The translations under genes were made by a program, and so were the position numbers. Positions 1 through 6,921 of a stretch of 52,716 nt of DNA are shown one piece after another (position 1 is the first letter of the stretch; every line of letters begins with the position of its first letter). This DNA comes from an uncultured Bacteroidota bacterium (GTDB lineage: Bacteria; Bacteroidota; Bacteroidia; 2-12-FULL-35-15), in assembly GCA_903926385.1 (NCBI GenBank), contig CAIYIS010000049.1:1-52716 (forward strand), given 5' to 3'. The notes under the pieces are model-generated. The model was not told the origin of the DNA, ran no database searches, and saw nothing but the letters and a program-made list of their open reading frames with translations.

Positions 1-4
1 CACA

Positions 5-118
5 CCTTGTGGCGAGGGCTCACCCGCTTTCCATTCCAATCTTTTGCCGATGAACTATCGGCAAAAGGATTTCCATTACAATCGGGTTTAGATAGTAAGT
101 TATCTGCTTTGGCTAACC
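5..118. repeat. 114-bp direct repeat with hairpin, copy A
   Basis: Bases 5-118 are repeated without a mismatch at 593-706 (constant offset of 588). Inside lies an 11-bp perfect stem, 41-51 paired with 57-67 around a 5-base loop, with arms reading CTTTTGCCGAT. Flanks of the stem (CCCGCTTTCC to the left, AAAGGATTTCC and AATCGGG to the right) also occur, more diverged, near 29.7 kb and 47.2 kb. This is a dispersed non-coding hairpin repeat of the kind common between genes in Bacteroidota; no reading frame in it looks real. Confidence 0.9.
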
Positions 119-429
119 CGTAGTGACCGTAAAATCTGCATGTTTAATATCTGCATCATTCTTTTGCCTGATATTGAACACCTAATTTAGGTATAAGCGA
201 AACTTACGAAACCTGCTATCTAAATGGGATACAACTATTTTTAGCTGTTTTTTCGTGGTATGCCTTTCTAAGGCAAAACCTCCGAAACGATTATTAAGCC
301 TATTCAGAGCGAGGCGATGAATCTTTAAATAATCAGTAGCCAAAAGCCAATAATTAATAGGCAATAGATAGTTCGCACTAGAATAGGCAGTAATAGACCT
401 GCATTTCCTTAAGTCAATATTCGTTTGAA
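119..429. other. Non-coding stretch, nothing recognised
   Basis: AT-rich sequence between the first hairpin repeat and the double-hairpin element. A 60-codon frame on the minus strand (182-364) has no start context, domain or neighbour support. No promoter, RNA gene or known element was recognised here. Confidence 0.5.
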
Positions 430-542
430 CGCCTCACCCCCGGCCCCTCTCCAAAGGAGAGGGGTGTAAAAGCCCAACTTATATTTACGTTTCACCAAGC
501 TTCTCCCCCTCTCCTTTGGAGAGGGGATAAAGGGGTGAGGCG
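430..542. repeat. Paired-hairpin element with inverted ends
   Basis: The ends are an 11-bp perfect inverted repeat (CGCCTCACCCC at 430-440, its complement at 532-542). Within it are two hairpins with 9-bp stems and 3-base loops: 444-452/456-464 and 506-514/518-526, both with arm CCCCTCTCC. Elements of the same plan lie at 8375-8482 and 35079-35212. It codes for nothing and resembles a small non-autonomous element; mobility is an inference. Confidence 0.85.
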
Positions 543-592
543 ATTATAAGGAAATAATATTAGCCAATATTCATTAGTAAACCATCCTCACG

Positions 593-706
593 CCTTGTGG
601 CGAGGGCTCACCCGCTTTCCATTCCAATCTTTTGCCGATGAACTATCGGCAAAAGGATTTCCATTACAATCGGGTTTAGATAGTAAGTTATCTGCTTTGG
701 CTAACC
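593..706. repeat. 114-bp direct repeat with hairpin, copy B
   Basis: Perfect copy of 5-118, with its hairpin at 629-639/645-655. The absence of any mismatch implies recent duplication or gene conversion. Confidence 0.9.
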
Positions 707-713
707 TAATGAA

Positions 714-752
714 ACAAAAAAAATCCCACCCTTTATTCAAGAGCAGGATTTG
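714..752 (-). terminator. Intrinsic terminator of the 795-1724 gene
   Basis: On the minus strand an AAATCC...GGATTT stem with a G/C-rich extension is followed by a run of T (the A run at 715-723). It lies about 45 bases past the stop codon of the minus-strand gene. A similar hairpin (arm AATCCTGCTC) follows the unrelated orphan gene at 30402-31118. Confidence 0.65.
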
Positions 753-794
753 TTTTACTTCGTCCGAAATCTAGAATCCGAATTCCGAAATTAG

Positions 795-1724
795 TTACGG
801 CAGCGGCACCATACTAATATCCACCGTGGCGTTTTGGCCTTCCACAAGCGTTACATCCACACTAAAATCGGTAAAGAGCGGATGAGTAGCTATTAATTTT
901 TGCACATCCATAAGGGTTGTAGTAAATTTATAACCGCTTGCATCGCTTATGCCATTGTTGTTTCCGTTTTCAAAATAAACATCAGCACCCAGTATCACAT
1001 CTCCCGTTACACTGTTTTTTACCGTACCACTTACTATTTTACTTACACCCACTCTTACATAAACAATGCCCCACAATCTGCCCTGCACCCTCAACGCAGC
1101 ATGAGGCAAATTACTAAAATGAGTTTCTACCTCGTTCCATACAAATAGTATCGTATCATCAGCCACAGCATTCAATCCATTTAACGTATTCGAAGCCGCA
1201 GTAAGAGCACTTACGCTTGAGCTTTTGGCATTTTTGGTGGCTGTAAACGTATTGTTAAGAGCTATTATTTTAGCAATAGCAGGCATAGACATGGCAGCCC
1301 CGCCTGCTGCCACACGCGCCACCTCTCCCGAAATAAGATTGGCCGCCACATCGGCTATTTGGCTGTACGTGTCCATTGCAGGCACATTGCCATTACTATC
1401 TAAATGATAAAACTGAAAATTACCTACCGGAAATTCTTCATCTTCTACAGCCAACGCAAATACTTTAATAAACCGGGCACAGGTTCTCTTTAATTTAGCT
1501 GCCGCCACTTCATGGGCTGCCGAATTAATTATATCTGTGTTCGATTTGGTAAACCAGTCGTTATACGCAGTTTTATAGAGTGGCTGATTGGTGGTAAGTT
1601 TGGTTTTGGTGTCGGCACTCAAAAAACTGGATGCCCCTAATAATGTGTATTGATCGAATGCATTATTTAAAGCTGTATTGCGTTTTACATTCGAATTTGG
1701 TATTTCTCTGCTTTCTGTTCCCAT
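795..1724 (-). CDS. Orphan protein with C-terminal carboxypeptidase-regulatory-like domain
   Basis: 309 residues, function unknown. There is no signal peptide, lipobox or membrane segment, so it is probably cytosolic. Residues 1-225 or so are mainly helical and alanine-rich, with no recognised family. The last 80 residues (from SGTVKNSVTGDVILGADVYF) look like the small beta-sandwich carboxypeptidase-regulatory-like fold: conversion of a G-x-V start, an internal NGxSDASG turn and a final alternating V/I strand are visible. The start codon is the ATG at 1724-1722. The gene stands alone, between hairpin repeats downstream and the 42-bp palindrome array upstream. The same plan (helical front, small beta domain at the end, no export signal) is seen in the gene at 47520-48455. 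It could be a structural or adhesion-like intracellular protein; nothing in the sequence decides this. Confidence 0.7.
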   Translation of the reverse strand: MGTESREIPNSNVKRNTALNNAFDQYTLLGASSFLSADTKTKLTTNQPLYKTAYNDWFTKSNTDIINSAAHEVAAAKLKRTCARFIKVFALAVEDEEFPVGNFQFYHLDSNGNVPAMDTYSQIADVAANLISGEVARVAAGGAAMSMPAIAKIIALNNTFTATKNAKSSSVSALTAASNTLNGLNAVADDTILFVWNEVETHFSNLPHAALRVQGRLWGIVYVRVGVSKIVSGTVKNSVTGDVILGADVYFENGNNNGISDASGYKFTTTLMDVQKLIATHPLFTDFSVDVTLVEGQNATVDISMVPLP

Positions 1725-1845
1725 AGTATTTAGTTTTTAAATGTTTTATTTAATTTATTTTGTTTGATTTCGTATTAAGATTTTTTTCACTGCTTTTATT
1801 TACTGTTTTTACTTTTTTGTACGTTCATTTTCTCCTCGGTTTACT

Positions 1846-2033
1846 TTTTCTAATATTAAAAGAACAGGTTTTGTCACTTTTTTACCCTATTCTAATATTA
1901 GAATAAATTGCCCGCCAACTAGAATTACTTCTTCTAATATTAAAATCTATTTTCCGAGAGCTCGACTACCCCATTTTAATATTAGAATGTATAATCCCGG
2001 AACCAATTTTACCCCTTCTAATATTAGAAGGTG
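1846..2033. repeat. Five palindromic sites at exact 42-bp spacing
   Basis: Five copies of a core close to TTCTAATATTAGAA have their central TAATATTA at 1851-1858, 1893-1900, 1935-1942, 1977-1984 and 2019-2026, so every centre is exactly 42 bp from the next. The conserved part extends leftwards to about TTTACCCC; the roughly 20-base spacers are unrelated. Copies 2 and 5 are perfect palindromes; copies 1 and 3 lose the right half-site, copy 4 the left. 42 bp is four turns of B-DNA, placing all sites on one face. The array lies between the divergent genes at 795-1724 and 2295-2564. A protein-binding array (operator or iteron-like) is the likeliest reading. A candidate minus-strand -7 element (TAGTTTTG) lies at 2158-2165. 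Confidence 0.85.
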
Positions 2034-2294
2034 TTCCCCCAGTACTCGGGAAGGTGTTGCTAAGTAAATGCTTTTCATCACTTTAACTAAAAACCCGCCA
2101 AAATGACAGTTTTTTGCCCCCTGTTATGCCAAAAAAACAGTTCCTCAAAACCGAGGGCAAAACTATGAAATAGAAATTTATTTACCCACCCCTATACAGG
2201 GGTAAAATGCTATCTGTTAACTCACCTATTGAAATTTTATTTATTTTTATGCCGTAATTTCAGAAGTTCAACTTAATTTTTAAACTACAAAAAG

Positions 2295-2564
2295 ATGAAT
2301 GAAAAAGCAATCGAATTATACAATCAATTGAAAGAGGGAAGAAAAAACATTGTCAAATTAATTGCCCTAGGCTATACTAGCGAAGAGATAGCCAAAAAGA
2401 CAGGTTACTCTTACCATACAATAGGCTCCTTCCGTAAAGAAATTTACAAATGCATACAAGTAAACACCGACCAGCAAGTAACAGCTTTTGCTATTTCTAT
2501 CGGAATAGTTACTGCCGAAGAAGTATTGATGGCAAAGGAAAACGACAAAGATTTATGGCCATAA
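2295..2564 (+). CDS. Small stand-alone LuxR/GerE-type helix-turn-helix protein
   Basis: 89 residues. Residues 15-60 match the LuxR/GerE DNA-binding fold: KLIALGYTSEEIAKKTGYS is the scaffold and first HTH helix, and YHTIGSFRKEIYKCI is the recognition helix, followed by the family's usual short closing helix region. There is no receiver, PAS or ligand domain, so it is a DNA-binding module alone; Bacteroidota carry many such short proteins. The ATG at 2295 is preceded by an A-rich leader, as usual in this phylum. It lies directly beside the five-site palindrome array, whose twofold symmetry would suit a dimer of a LuxR-type protein, so it is a candidate binder; this is inference from position only. 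A promoter for the next gene begins 34 bp past its stop. Confidence 0.8.
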   Translation: MNEKAIELYNQLKEGRKNIVKLIALGYTSEEIAKKTGYSYHTIGSFRKEIYKCIQVNTDQQVTAFAISIGIVTAEEVLMAKENDKDLWP

Positions 2565-2597
2565 AAAAATAATAGGCCATTGGCCTCGTTTATTTTT

Positions 2598-2605
2598 TAT
2601 CTTTG
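2598..2605 (+). promoter_or_regulatory. Bacteroidota -7 element before 2638
   Basis: TATCTTTG fits TAnnTTTG; it lies 33 bases before the ATG at 2638. Confidence 0.6.
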
Positions 2606-2637
2606 TAATATCAAATAGTTTAAAAACTCCTTTCGGT

Positions 2638-3531
2638 ATGAAAAAACAATTAACTCTCTTTGCTTTTTTATTACTTGTTATCATTTGTAATAATGCCTCG
2701 GCACAACTATTAACCACTTGTTCGGGAATTCCCTCAGCAGGTACTACCGCTGCAAGCTCCACTACCATTTGCCAAACTGGCTCCACTTCTTTATTGCTTG
2801 CCGGGGCATCCTTAGATCCGGGGCTTACATACCAATGGCAGCAAGATACCAATGGTGGCGGATTTGTTAATATTGCAGGAGCTACATCAGCAACCTATAA
2901 CACTCCTGTTTTATATTCACCTCTTGTATTACAATTCAGATGTGTAGTTACCTGCACTGCTAGCGGATTAAGTGCAACCTCCATTCCGGTTACTGTTAAT
3001 GTAAAAAATAACCCACCACCTCCCGGGGCGATAACAGGACCAGCAGCTATTTGTTCAGGGGCAACTGTAACCTTTGCTATACTTCCTGTAGCAGGTGCTG
3101 TATCTTATGACTGGGGTTATACTACTTCTCACCTTACTGGTTCTTCGACTACAAATTCTTTTACTGCAACCGCAAGTACATCCACAGGAGCTTTTGTTCT
3201 GACAGTTCGTACATTTGATGGGTTTTGCTATTCTGTTTACAGAAGTAAGAGTCTAGTAATTATGGTTTGCAATGGAATAAATGAAGAGGAAGAAGCTAAA
3301 GACATAATAATAGCACCCAATCCTACTGAATCCACTACTACCATTACCTTTTCGGAAGAACAAAAAAATACCACTGTTTTAATCTCTGATATTTTAGGTA
3401 ATACAATCCAACAACTAACAACCAACAACCAGCAACTAATCCTTGATATGAGTTCTCTTGCCAAAGGAATTTATTTCTTACAAATAAATAATGATAAAGG
3501 AAGAGTGAATAAGAAGTTGATTAAGCAATAA
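2638..3531 (+). CDS. T9SS cargo protein, Ig-like, with type A sorting domain
   Basis: 297 residues. A Sec signal peptide (about 1-23, ending ASA-Q) is followed by two Ig/PKD-like beta domains (about 30-120 and 130-210) with the TYQWQQDTNGG pattern typical of Bacteroidota surface proteins. The last 75 residues are a type A C-terminal sorting domain: APNPTESTTTITF start, LGNTIQQL middle, KGIYFLQI and a final KKLIKQ. The family rule is export through the outer membrane by the T9SS, cleavage of this domain by PorU and attachment to the surface. It is the first of three cargo genes in a row; the 3' end and leader are nearly identical to those at 4997-5231. The cargo's own role is unknown (adhesion is possible). 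Confidence 0.85.
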   Translation: MKKQLTLFAFLLLVIICNNASAQLLTTCSGIPSAGTTAASSTTICQTGSTSLLLAGASLDPGLTYQWQQDTNGGGFVNIAGATSATYNTPVLYSPLVLQFRCVVTCTASGLSATSIPVTVNVKNNPPPPGAITGPAAICSGATVTFAILPVAGAVSYDWGYTTSHLTGSSTTNSFTATASTSTGAFVLTVRTFDGFCYSVYRSKSLVIMVCNGINEEEEAKDIIIAPNPTESTTTITFSEEQKNTTVLISDILGNTIQQLTTNNQQLILDMSSLAKGIYFLQINNDKGRVNKKLIKQ

Positions 3532-3575
3532 AATATTAATGTGAAACGTATAAACTAAAACTACTGCATCATGAA
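3341..3575 (+). repeat. Sorting-domain plus leader cassette, copy 1
   Basis: Covers the end of one cargo gene, the 39-bp gap and the first codons of the next. It matches 4997-5231 at a fixed offset of 1656 with only scattered substitutions and no indel, including the untranslated gap. Duplication or gene conversion of the whole block is the simplest explanation. Confidence 0.85.
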
Positions 3576-5187
3576 AAAAGTTACTCTCCTTACTCTAGTG
3601 TTGAGTGCATTTATAAGTGCTAATGCACAAAATACATTTATGGAAACATTTGCCGGAAGTTCTGATGCAAAGTTTTCTTCAATAAGACAAACAAGCGATT
3701 CTGGTTTTGTATACGCTGCAGCTACAAATTCTTTTGGTGCGGGTAACAATGATGTTTATTTAGTAAAAACTAATTCCACAGGCAATATCATGTGGAGTAA
3801 AACCTATGGCGGCACAGGCAATGATTATGCCTATGCTGTGGAAAAAACAAACGATGGAGGTTTTATAATTGCCGGGAATACGAGTAGTTTTGGGGCAGGA
3901 AGTAATGATATATATATTATCAGAACCAATTCTTCGGGCGACACCATTTGGACTAAAACCTATGGCGGAAGTAATAATGATGGAATTGGAAGTGATAACA
4001 GTATTCAACGAACCTCTGATGGCAACTATATTTTCGTTGGTTCTACCAAAAGTTTTGGTCAGGGCGACTTTGATATTTACCTTGTTAAAATAAACGATTT
4101 GGGAGATACACTTTGGACAAGAACTTTTGGTAATAGCTCCAGTAATACCGGCAATTCTGTAAAACAAACAAGCGATGGCGGGTATATTATTGCCGGAACT
4201 ACAATGGTTGGTTCCAGAGAGGAGATGAACGTTGTAAAGACAGATTCTTTAGGCAATCTTGTATGGTCTAATCTTTACGTAATTCCGGTACAGGTAGATT
4301 ATACAACTCTAACAGGATTATCAATACTACAAACTAATAATGGAGGCTATACTATTGAAGGGCGAATGATTCACAATTATAATAGTTATTCCGATGCCTA
4401 TATAGATATTATTAGTTTAGACAATCTGGGAGCTATCAACACTTCCAATGTGTATTTACTTAATTACAATTCAATTATCGGTATGAGTGGTTACGGAACT
4501 TTAGCTGCCACCAATGATGGGGGGCACATTATTACTGGTTACCTTGGTATATTGGATACGTTTGGAGTAGTGTCATCTTATTTTCTTCTACTCAAAAAAG
4601 AAGGTGGTAGTGGTGCTTCGTGGACTAAAACATTTGGAGGTACTTCGATGCCCTTAATTGGAACAGGAGTAATACAAACCAATGATGGAGGATATGCTGT
4701 CTCGGGTATATCTTTTAATTCATCATTGTATATGATAATAAAAACTGACTCTTTAGGTAATGGTGGCTGTAATAGCAATTCAATTACCCTTTATGGTAGT
4801 TCTTCTGGATTTATACCGATAATAGGTCAATCACCTAATACAATTCAATCTGGAGGAGGTATAGTTCACTCAACTCCTACTCTAATAGGTACCGGAAGCA
4901 TTACTGTCAATAATCCATGTTCTGTTGGCATTTCCGAAATCAACAATCATCAATCATCAATAGAAGTTTATCCTAATCCTTTTACATCTACCGCTACCAT
5001 TACTTTTTCGGAAGAACAAAAAAACACTACTGTTTTAATCTCTGATATTTTAGGTAATACTGTTCAACAACTAACAACCAACAACCAGCAACTAATCCTT
5101 GATATGAGTTCTCTTGCCAAAGGAATTTATTTCTTACAAATAAATAACGATAAAGGAACAGTAAATAAGAAGTTGATTAAGCAATAA
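3571..5187 (+). CDS. T9SS cargo protein with repeated beta-propeller-like units
   Basis: 538 residues. Signal peptide about 1-19 (ending ANA-Q). Residues 25-400 hold about seven repeats of roughly 50 residues with the pattern TNDGGFIIAG...SFG...DIYIIRTNSSGD and W(T/S)KTYGG, the type of repeat seen in predicted beta-propellers of Bacteroidota surface proteins. The last 75 residues are a type A T9SS sorting domain, from YPNPFTSTATITF to KKLIKQ. The ATG at 3571 lies 39 bp after the previous stop, and no terminator separates the genes, so they are probably one operon. Known family behaviour is export and surface display; the ligand or partner of the propeller is unknown. Confidence 0.85.
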   Translation: MKKVTLLTLVLSAFISANAQNTFMETFAGSSDAKFSSIRQTSDSGFVYAAATNSFGAGNNDVYLVKTNSTGNIMWSKTYGGTGNDYAYAVEKTNDGGFIIAGNTSSFGAGSNDIYIIRTNSSGDTIWTKTYGGSNNDGIGSDNSIQRTSDGNYIFVGSTKSFGQGDFDIYLVKINDLGDTLWTRTFGNSSSNTGNSVKQTSDGGYIIAGTTMVGSREEMNVVKTDSLGNLVWSNLYVIPVQVDYTTLTGLSILQTNNGGYTIEGRMIHNYNSYSDAYIDIISLDNLGAINTSNVYLLNYNSIIGMSGYGTLAATNDGGHIITGYLGILDTFGVVSSYFLLLKKEGGSGASWTKTFGGTSMPLIGTGVIQTNDGGYAVSGISFNSSLYMIIKTDSLGNGGCNSNSITLYGSSSGFIPIIGQSPNTIQSGGGIVHSTPTLIGTGSITVNNPCSVGISEINNHQSSIEVYPNPFTSTATITFSEEQKNTTVLISDILGNTVQQLTTNNQQLILDMSSLAKGIYFLQINNDKGTVNKKLIKQ

Positions 5188-5231
5188 AATATTAATGTGA
5201 AACGTATAAACTAAAACTACTACATCATGAA
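4997..5231 (+). repeat. Sorting-domain plus leader cassette, copy 2
   Basis: Second copy of 3341-3575, same offset throughout. A third cargo gene shares only the start and end of its sorting-domain segment (about 5960-5998 and 6098-6162). Confidence 0.85.
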
Positions 5232-6162
5232 AACACTACTACTACCTCTTATTCTCTTCGTATTTTGTTCAGTTACTTCTAATGCTCAATGGGCTTACGA
5301 TTCGGTAACATTTGAGCAACCAACACCCAAAATAGTAATCAACCCATCTGCAAATAATTTATGGCAAATAGGAAGCCCTCAGAAAACATTTTTTAATAGT
5401 GCCCACACAGGAGCCAAAGCCATTGTAACCGATACCATAAATAATTATCCTCCTAACGATACTTCTTCGTTTACCTATATTATCCATCACGCTTACACCG
5501 GCAGTTGCGCCACTTGTTTAGAATTTTGGCATAAATACGATATGGATTCCATAGCCGATAAAGGACTTGTAGATGCTTCGTATGATGGAGGTAATTCCTG
5601 GATTACGGTTAAAGATACCTTTGTTGCTGGTGGAGGTTCAATTTTTCAGTGGGATTATGATTATCATGATGCCACAGGAATGTATTCACCACACAGCATT
5701 GTAACATCAGGCAAATCGGATGGGTGGATTAAATCGAGAATTTGCTGGCAATGGTGGATAGCGGTAGAACGAGATACCATAATTACTAATCCCGACAGCT
5801 TGATGATTCGTTTTACTTTTATTTCTGATACCATAACACACAATAAAGAAGGTTGGATGGTAGACGATATTTTAACATCTGCGGCCCAAGGATGCAGTGG
5901 CATAAATGAATATGATAAATCGGAGAACGTAACCATTTCGCCCAATCCACTTATCACCACCGCTACCATTACCTTTTCGGAAGAACAAAAAAACACCACT
6001 ATAAAAATAATGAACACACTTGGAGAATGTGTACTCACCTCTCCTTCCCTTCGGGGAGGCCGGGAGGGGCTTCTGGATTTAAGTACTCTATCAAAAGGAA
6101 TTTATTTTTTACAAATAAATAATGATAAAGGAACAGTGAATAAGAAGTTGATTAAGCAATAA
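5227..6162 (+). CDS. T9SS cargo protein with beta-sandwich body
   Basis: 311 residues. Signal peptide about 1-20 (SNA-Q). Residues 25-215 look like a jelly-roll beta-sandwich: FEQPTP start, CLEFWHKYDMDS, SYDGGNSW and EGWMVDDI motifs resemble the domain that accompanies secreted peptidases and choice-of-anchor proteins. Cysteines at about 95, 98 and 221 could form a disulphide. The last 75 residues are a type A sorting domain ending KKLIKQ. In its middle, SPSLRGGREGLL is encoded by a hairpin repeat inserted in frame (6033-6073); the two sister genes have a different, shorter stretch there. It follows the previous cargo gene after 39 bp and is probably in the same operon. No catalytic residues were recognised. 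Confidence 0.83.
   Translation: MKTLLLPLILFVFCSVTSNAQWAYDSVTFEQPTPKIVINPSANNLWQIGSPQKTFFNSAHTGAKAIVTDTINNYPPNDTSSFTYIIHHAYTGSCATCLEFWHKYDMDSIADKGLVDASYDGGNSWITVKDTFVAGGGSIFQWDYDYHDATGMYSPHSIVTSGKSDGWIKSRICWQWWIAVERDTIITNPDSLMIRFTFISDTITHNKEGWMVDDILTSAAQGCSGINEYDKSENVTISPNPLITTATITFSEEQKNTTIKIMNTLGECVLTSPSLRGGREGLLDLSTLSKGIYFLQINNDKGTVNKKLIKQ
6033..6073. repeat. Half of a double-hairpin repeat inside a coding region
   Basis: CTCACCTCTCC at the left, CCTTCCCTTCGGGGAGG as the hairpin core and GGGAGGGGC at the right are the motifs of the 430-542 family. It keeps the reading frame and adds about a dozen residues to a sorting domain. Confidence 0.7.
6137..6162 (+). repeat. 26-bp direct repeat left of the toxin-antitoxin pair
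   Basis: Perfect match to 6722-6747. It is the coding end of the T9SS cargo gene (residues NKKLIKQ and stop). Confidence 0.9.
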
Positions 6163-6206
6163 GGGCACTCAACACTATTGTCCATCATCAATAAATGAAA
6201 AAGAAT

Positions 6207-6214
6207 TATCTTTG
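6207..6214 (+). promoter_or_regulatory. -7 element of the toxin-antitoxin pair
   Basis: TATCTTTG fits TAnnTTTG, 18 bases before the antitoxin ATG, implying a very short leader. Confidence 0.6.
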
Positions 6215-6231
6215 TAAAAAATAAAAACCTT

Positions 6232-6414
6232 ATGCTGACCAAAAAGAAATTTATTAAATCAATGAAAGATTTGCCAGAAACATTTTCAGTTGATGAAATT
6301 ATAGACCGTGTAATCTTGCTTCAAAAAATCGAAATCGGTTTGGAGCAATCTATAGGAAACAAAGTGCATTCTACAGCCAATGCCAAAAAGAAACTTAAAA
6401 AATGGTTGAAGTAA
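6232..6414 (+). CDS. Small antitoxin candidate
   Basis: 60 residues, lysine-rich, with a central FSVDEIIDRVILLQKIEIGL segment resembling the short helical antitoxin partners of ParE/RelE toxins in Bacteroidota. It has its own promoter and its 3' end overlaps the toxin start by 13 bases, the usual antitoxin-toxin coupling. The assignment rests mostly on that arrangement, since the sequence itself is too short to place in a family with certainty. Confidence 0.75.
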   Translation: MLTKKKFIKSMKDLPETFSVDEIIDRVILLQKIEIGLEQSIGNKVHSTANAKKKLKKWLK

Positions 6415-6728
6415 ACTTTACAGACCAAGCGCTTACTGATATCGAAAACATAGCAGCCTTTATTGCCAAAGATTCTGAAAAATATGCAGGTATACAGGTA
6501 AAGCGTTTTTTCGACCGAGCTGAAATACTTGAAACAAATCCTTTGTTCGGTAAAATAGTACCTGAATTAAATGACAAATCTATCCGGGAATTGTTACTCG
6601 GGAATTATCGTATCATTTATCGCATTGTCACTACCAAACGAATTGATATTTTAACTATTCATAGTAGATTTATGTTGATTACTAATTCGCCTGCATTCAA
6701 AAAATATCGAAAAAAGAACATTGAATAA
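6402..6728 (+). CDS. ParE/RelE-family toxin
   Basis: 108 residues, the normal length for the ParE/RelE fold. Visible family features are VNFTDQALTDIENIAAFIA at the front, a basic middle with KIVPEL and IRELLLGNYRIIYRI, and HSRFM near the end (the conserved C-terminal basic strand, about 84-90). RelE members cut mRNA on the ribosome while ParE members poison gyrase; which applies cannot be read from the sequence, though the GNYRIIYRI strand is of the ParE-like type. Its last codon and stop lie at the start of a 26-bp sequence copied from the T9SS gene end. Expressed with the antitoxin at 6232. Confidence 0.85.
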   Translation: MVEVNFTDQALTDIENIAAFIAKDSEKYAGIQVKRFFDRAEILETNPLFGKIVPELNDKSIRELLLGNYRIIYRIVTTKRIDILTIHSRFMLITNSPAFKKYRKKNIE

Positions 6729-6747
6729 GAAGTTGATTAAGCAATAA
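6722..6747 (+). repeat. 26-bp direct repeat right of the toxin-antitoxin pair
   Basis: Perfect copy of 6137-6162. It begins inside the toxin's last codons and supplies the toxin's stop codon in a different frame from that used by the T9SS gene. Confidence 0.9.
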
Positions 6748-6770
6748 AAGAATAAAAGCAAAAATACAGA

Positions 6771-6808
6771 GAGCCGCTGAGTTAATTTTCAGTGGCTTTC
6801 TGCTTTAT
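6771..6808 (+). terminator. Intrinsic terminator after toxin gene
   Basis: AGCCGCTGA (6772-6780) pairs with TCAGTGGCT (6789-6797) over an 8-base loop, followed by a T-rich tail. Confidence 0.65.
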
Positions 6809-6888
6809 TATTCCTCAGAATGGGCGTTAAAAATTTACAAAAAAAATCTTTGCCTCCATGTCACGAATAAACCAATGGAGGAATGAAC

Positions 6889-6896
6889 TATATTTG
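6889..6896 (+). promoter_or_regulatory. -7 element of asnS
   Basis: TATATTTG fits TAnnTTTG, 26 bases before the asnS start. Confidence 0.7.
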
Positions 6897-6921
6897 CATC
6901 CTTAAAAATTAAGAACAGAGA

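Noticed and set aside
182-364. 60-residue minus-strand gene, possible transposase remnant
   Set aside because: No transposase motif, promoter or start context; lies between non-coding repeats.
1846-2033. CRISPR array
   Set aside because: Repeats (about 20 bp) are palindromic and too variable, spacers are only about 20 bases, and no cas gene is in the window.
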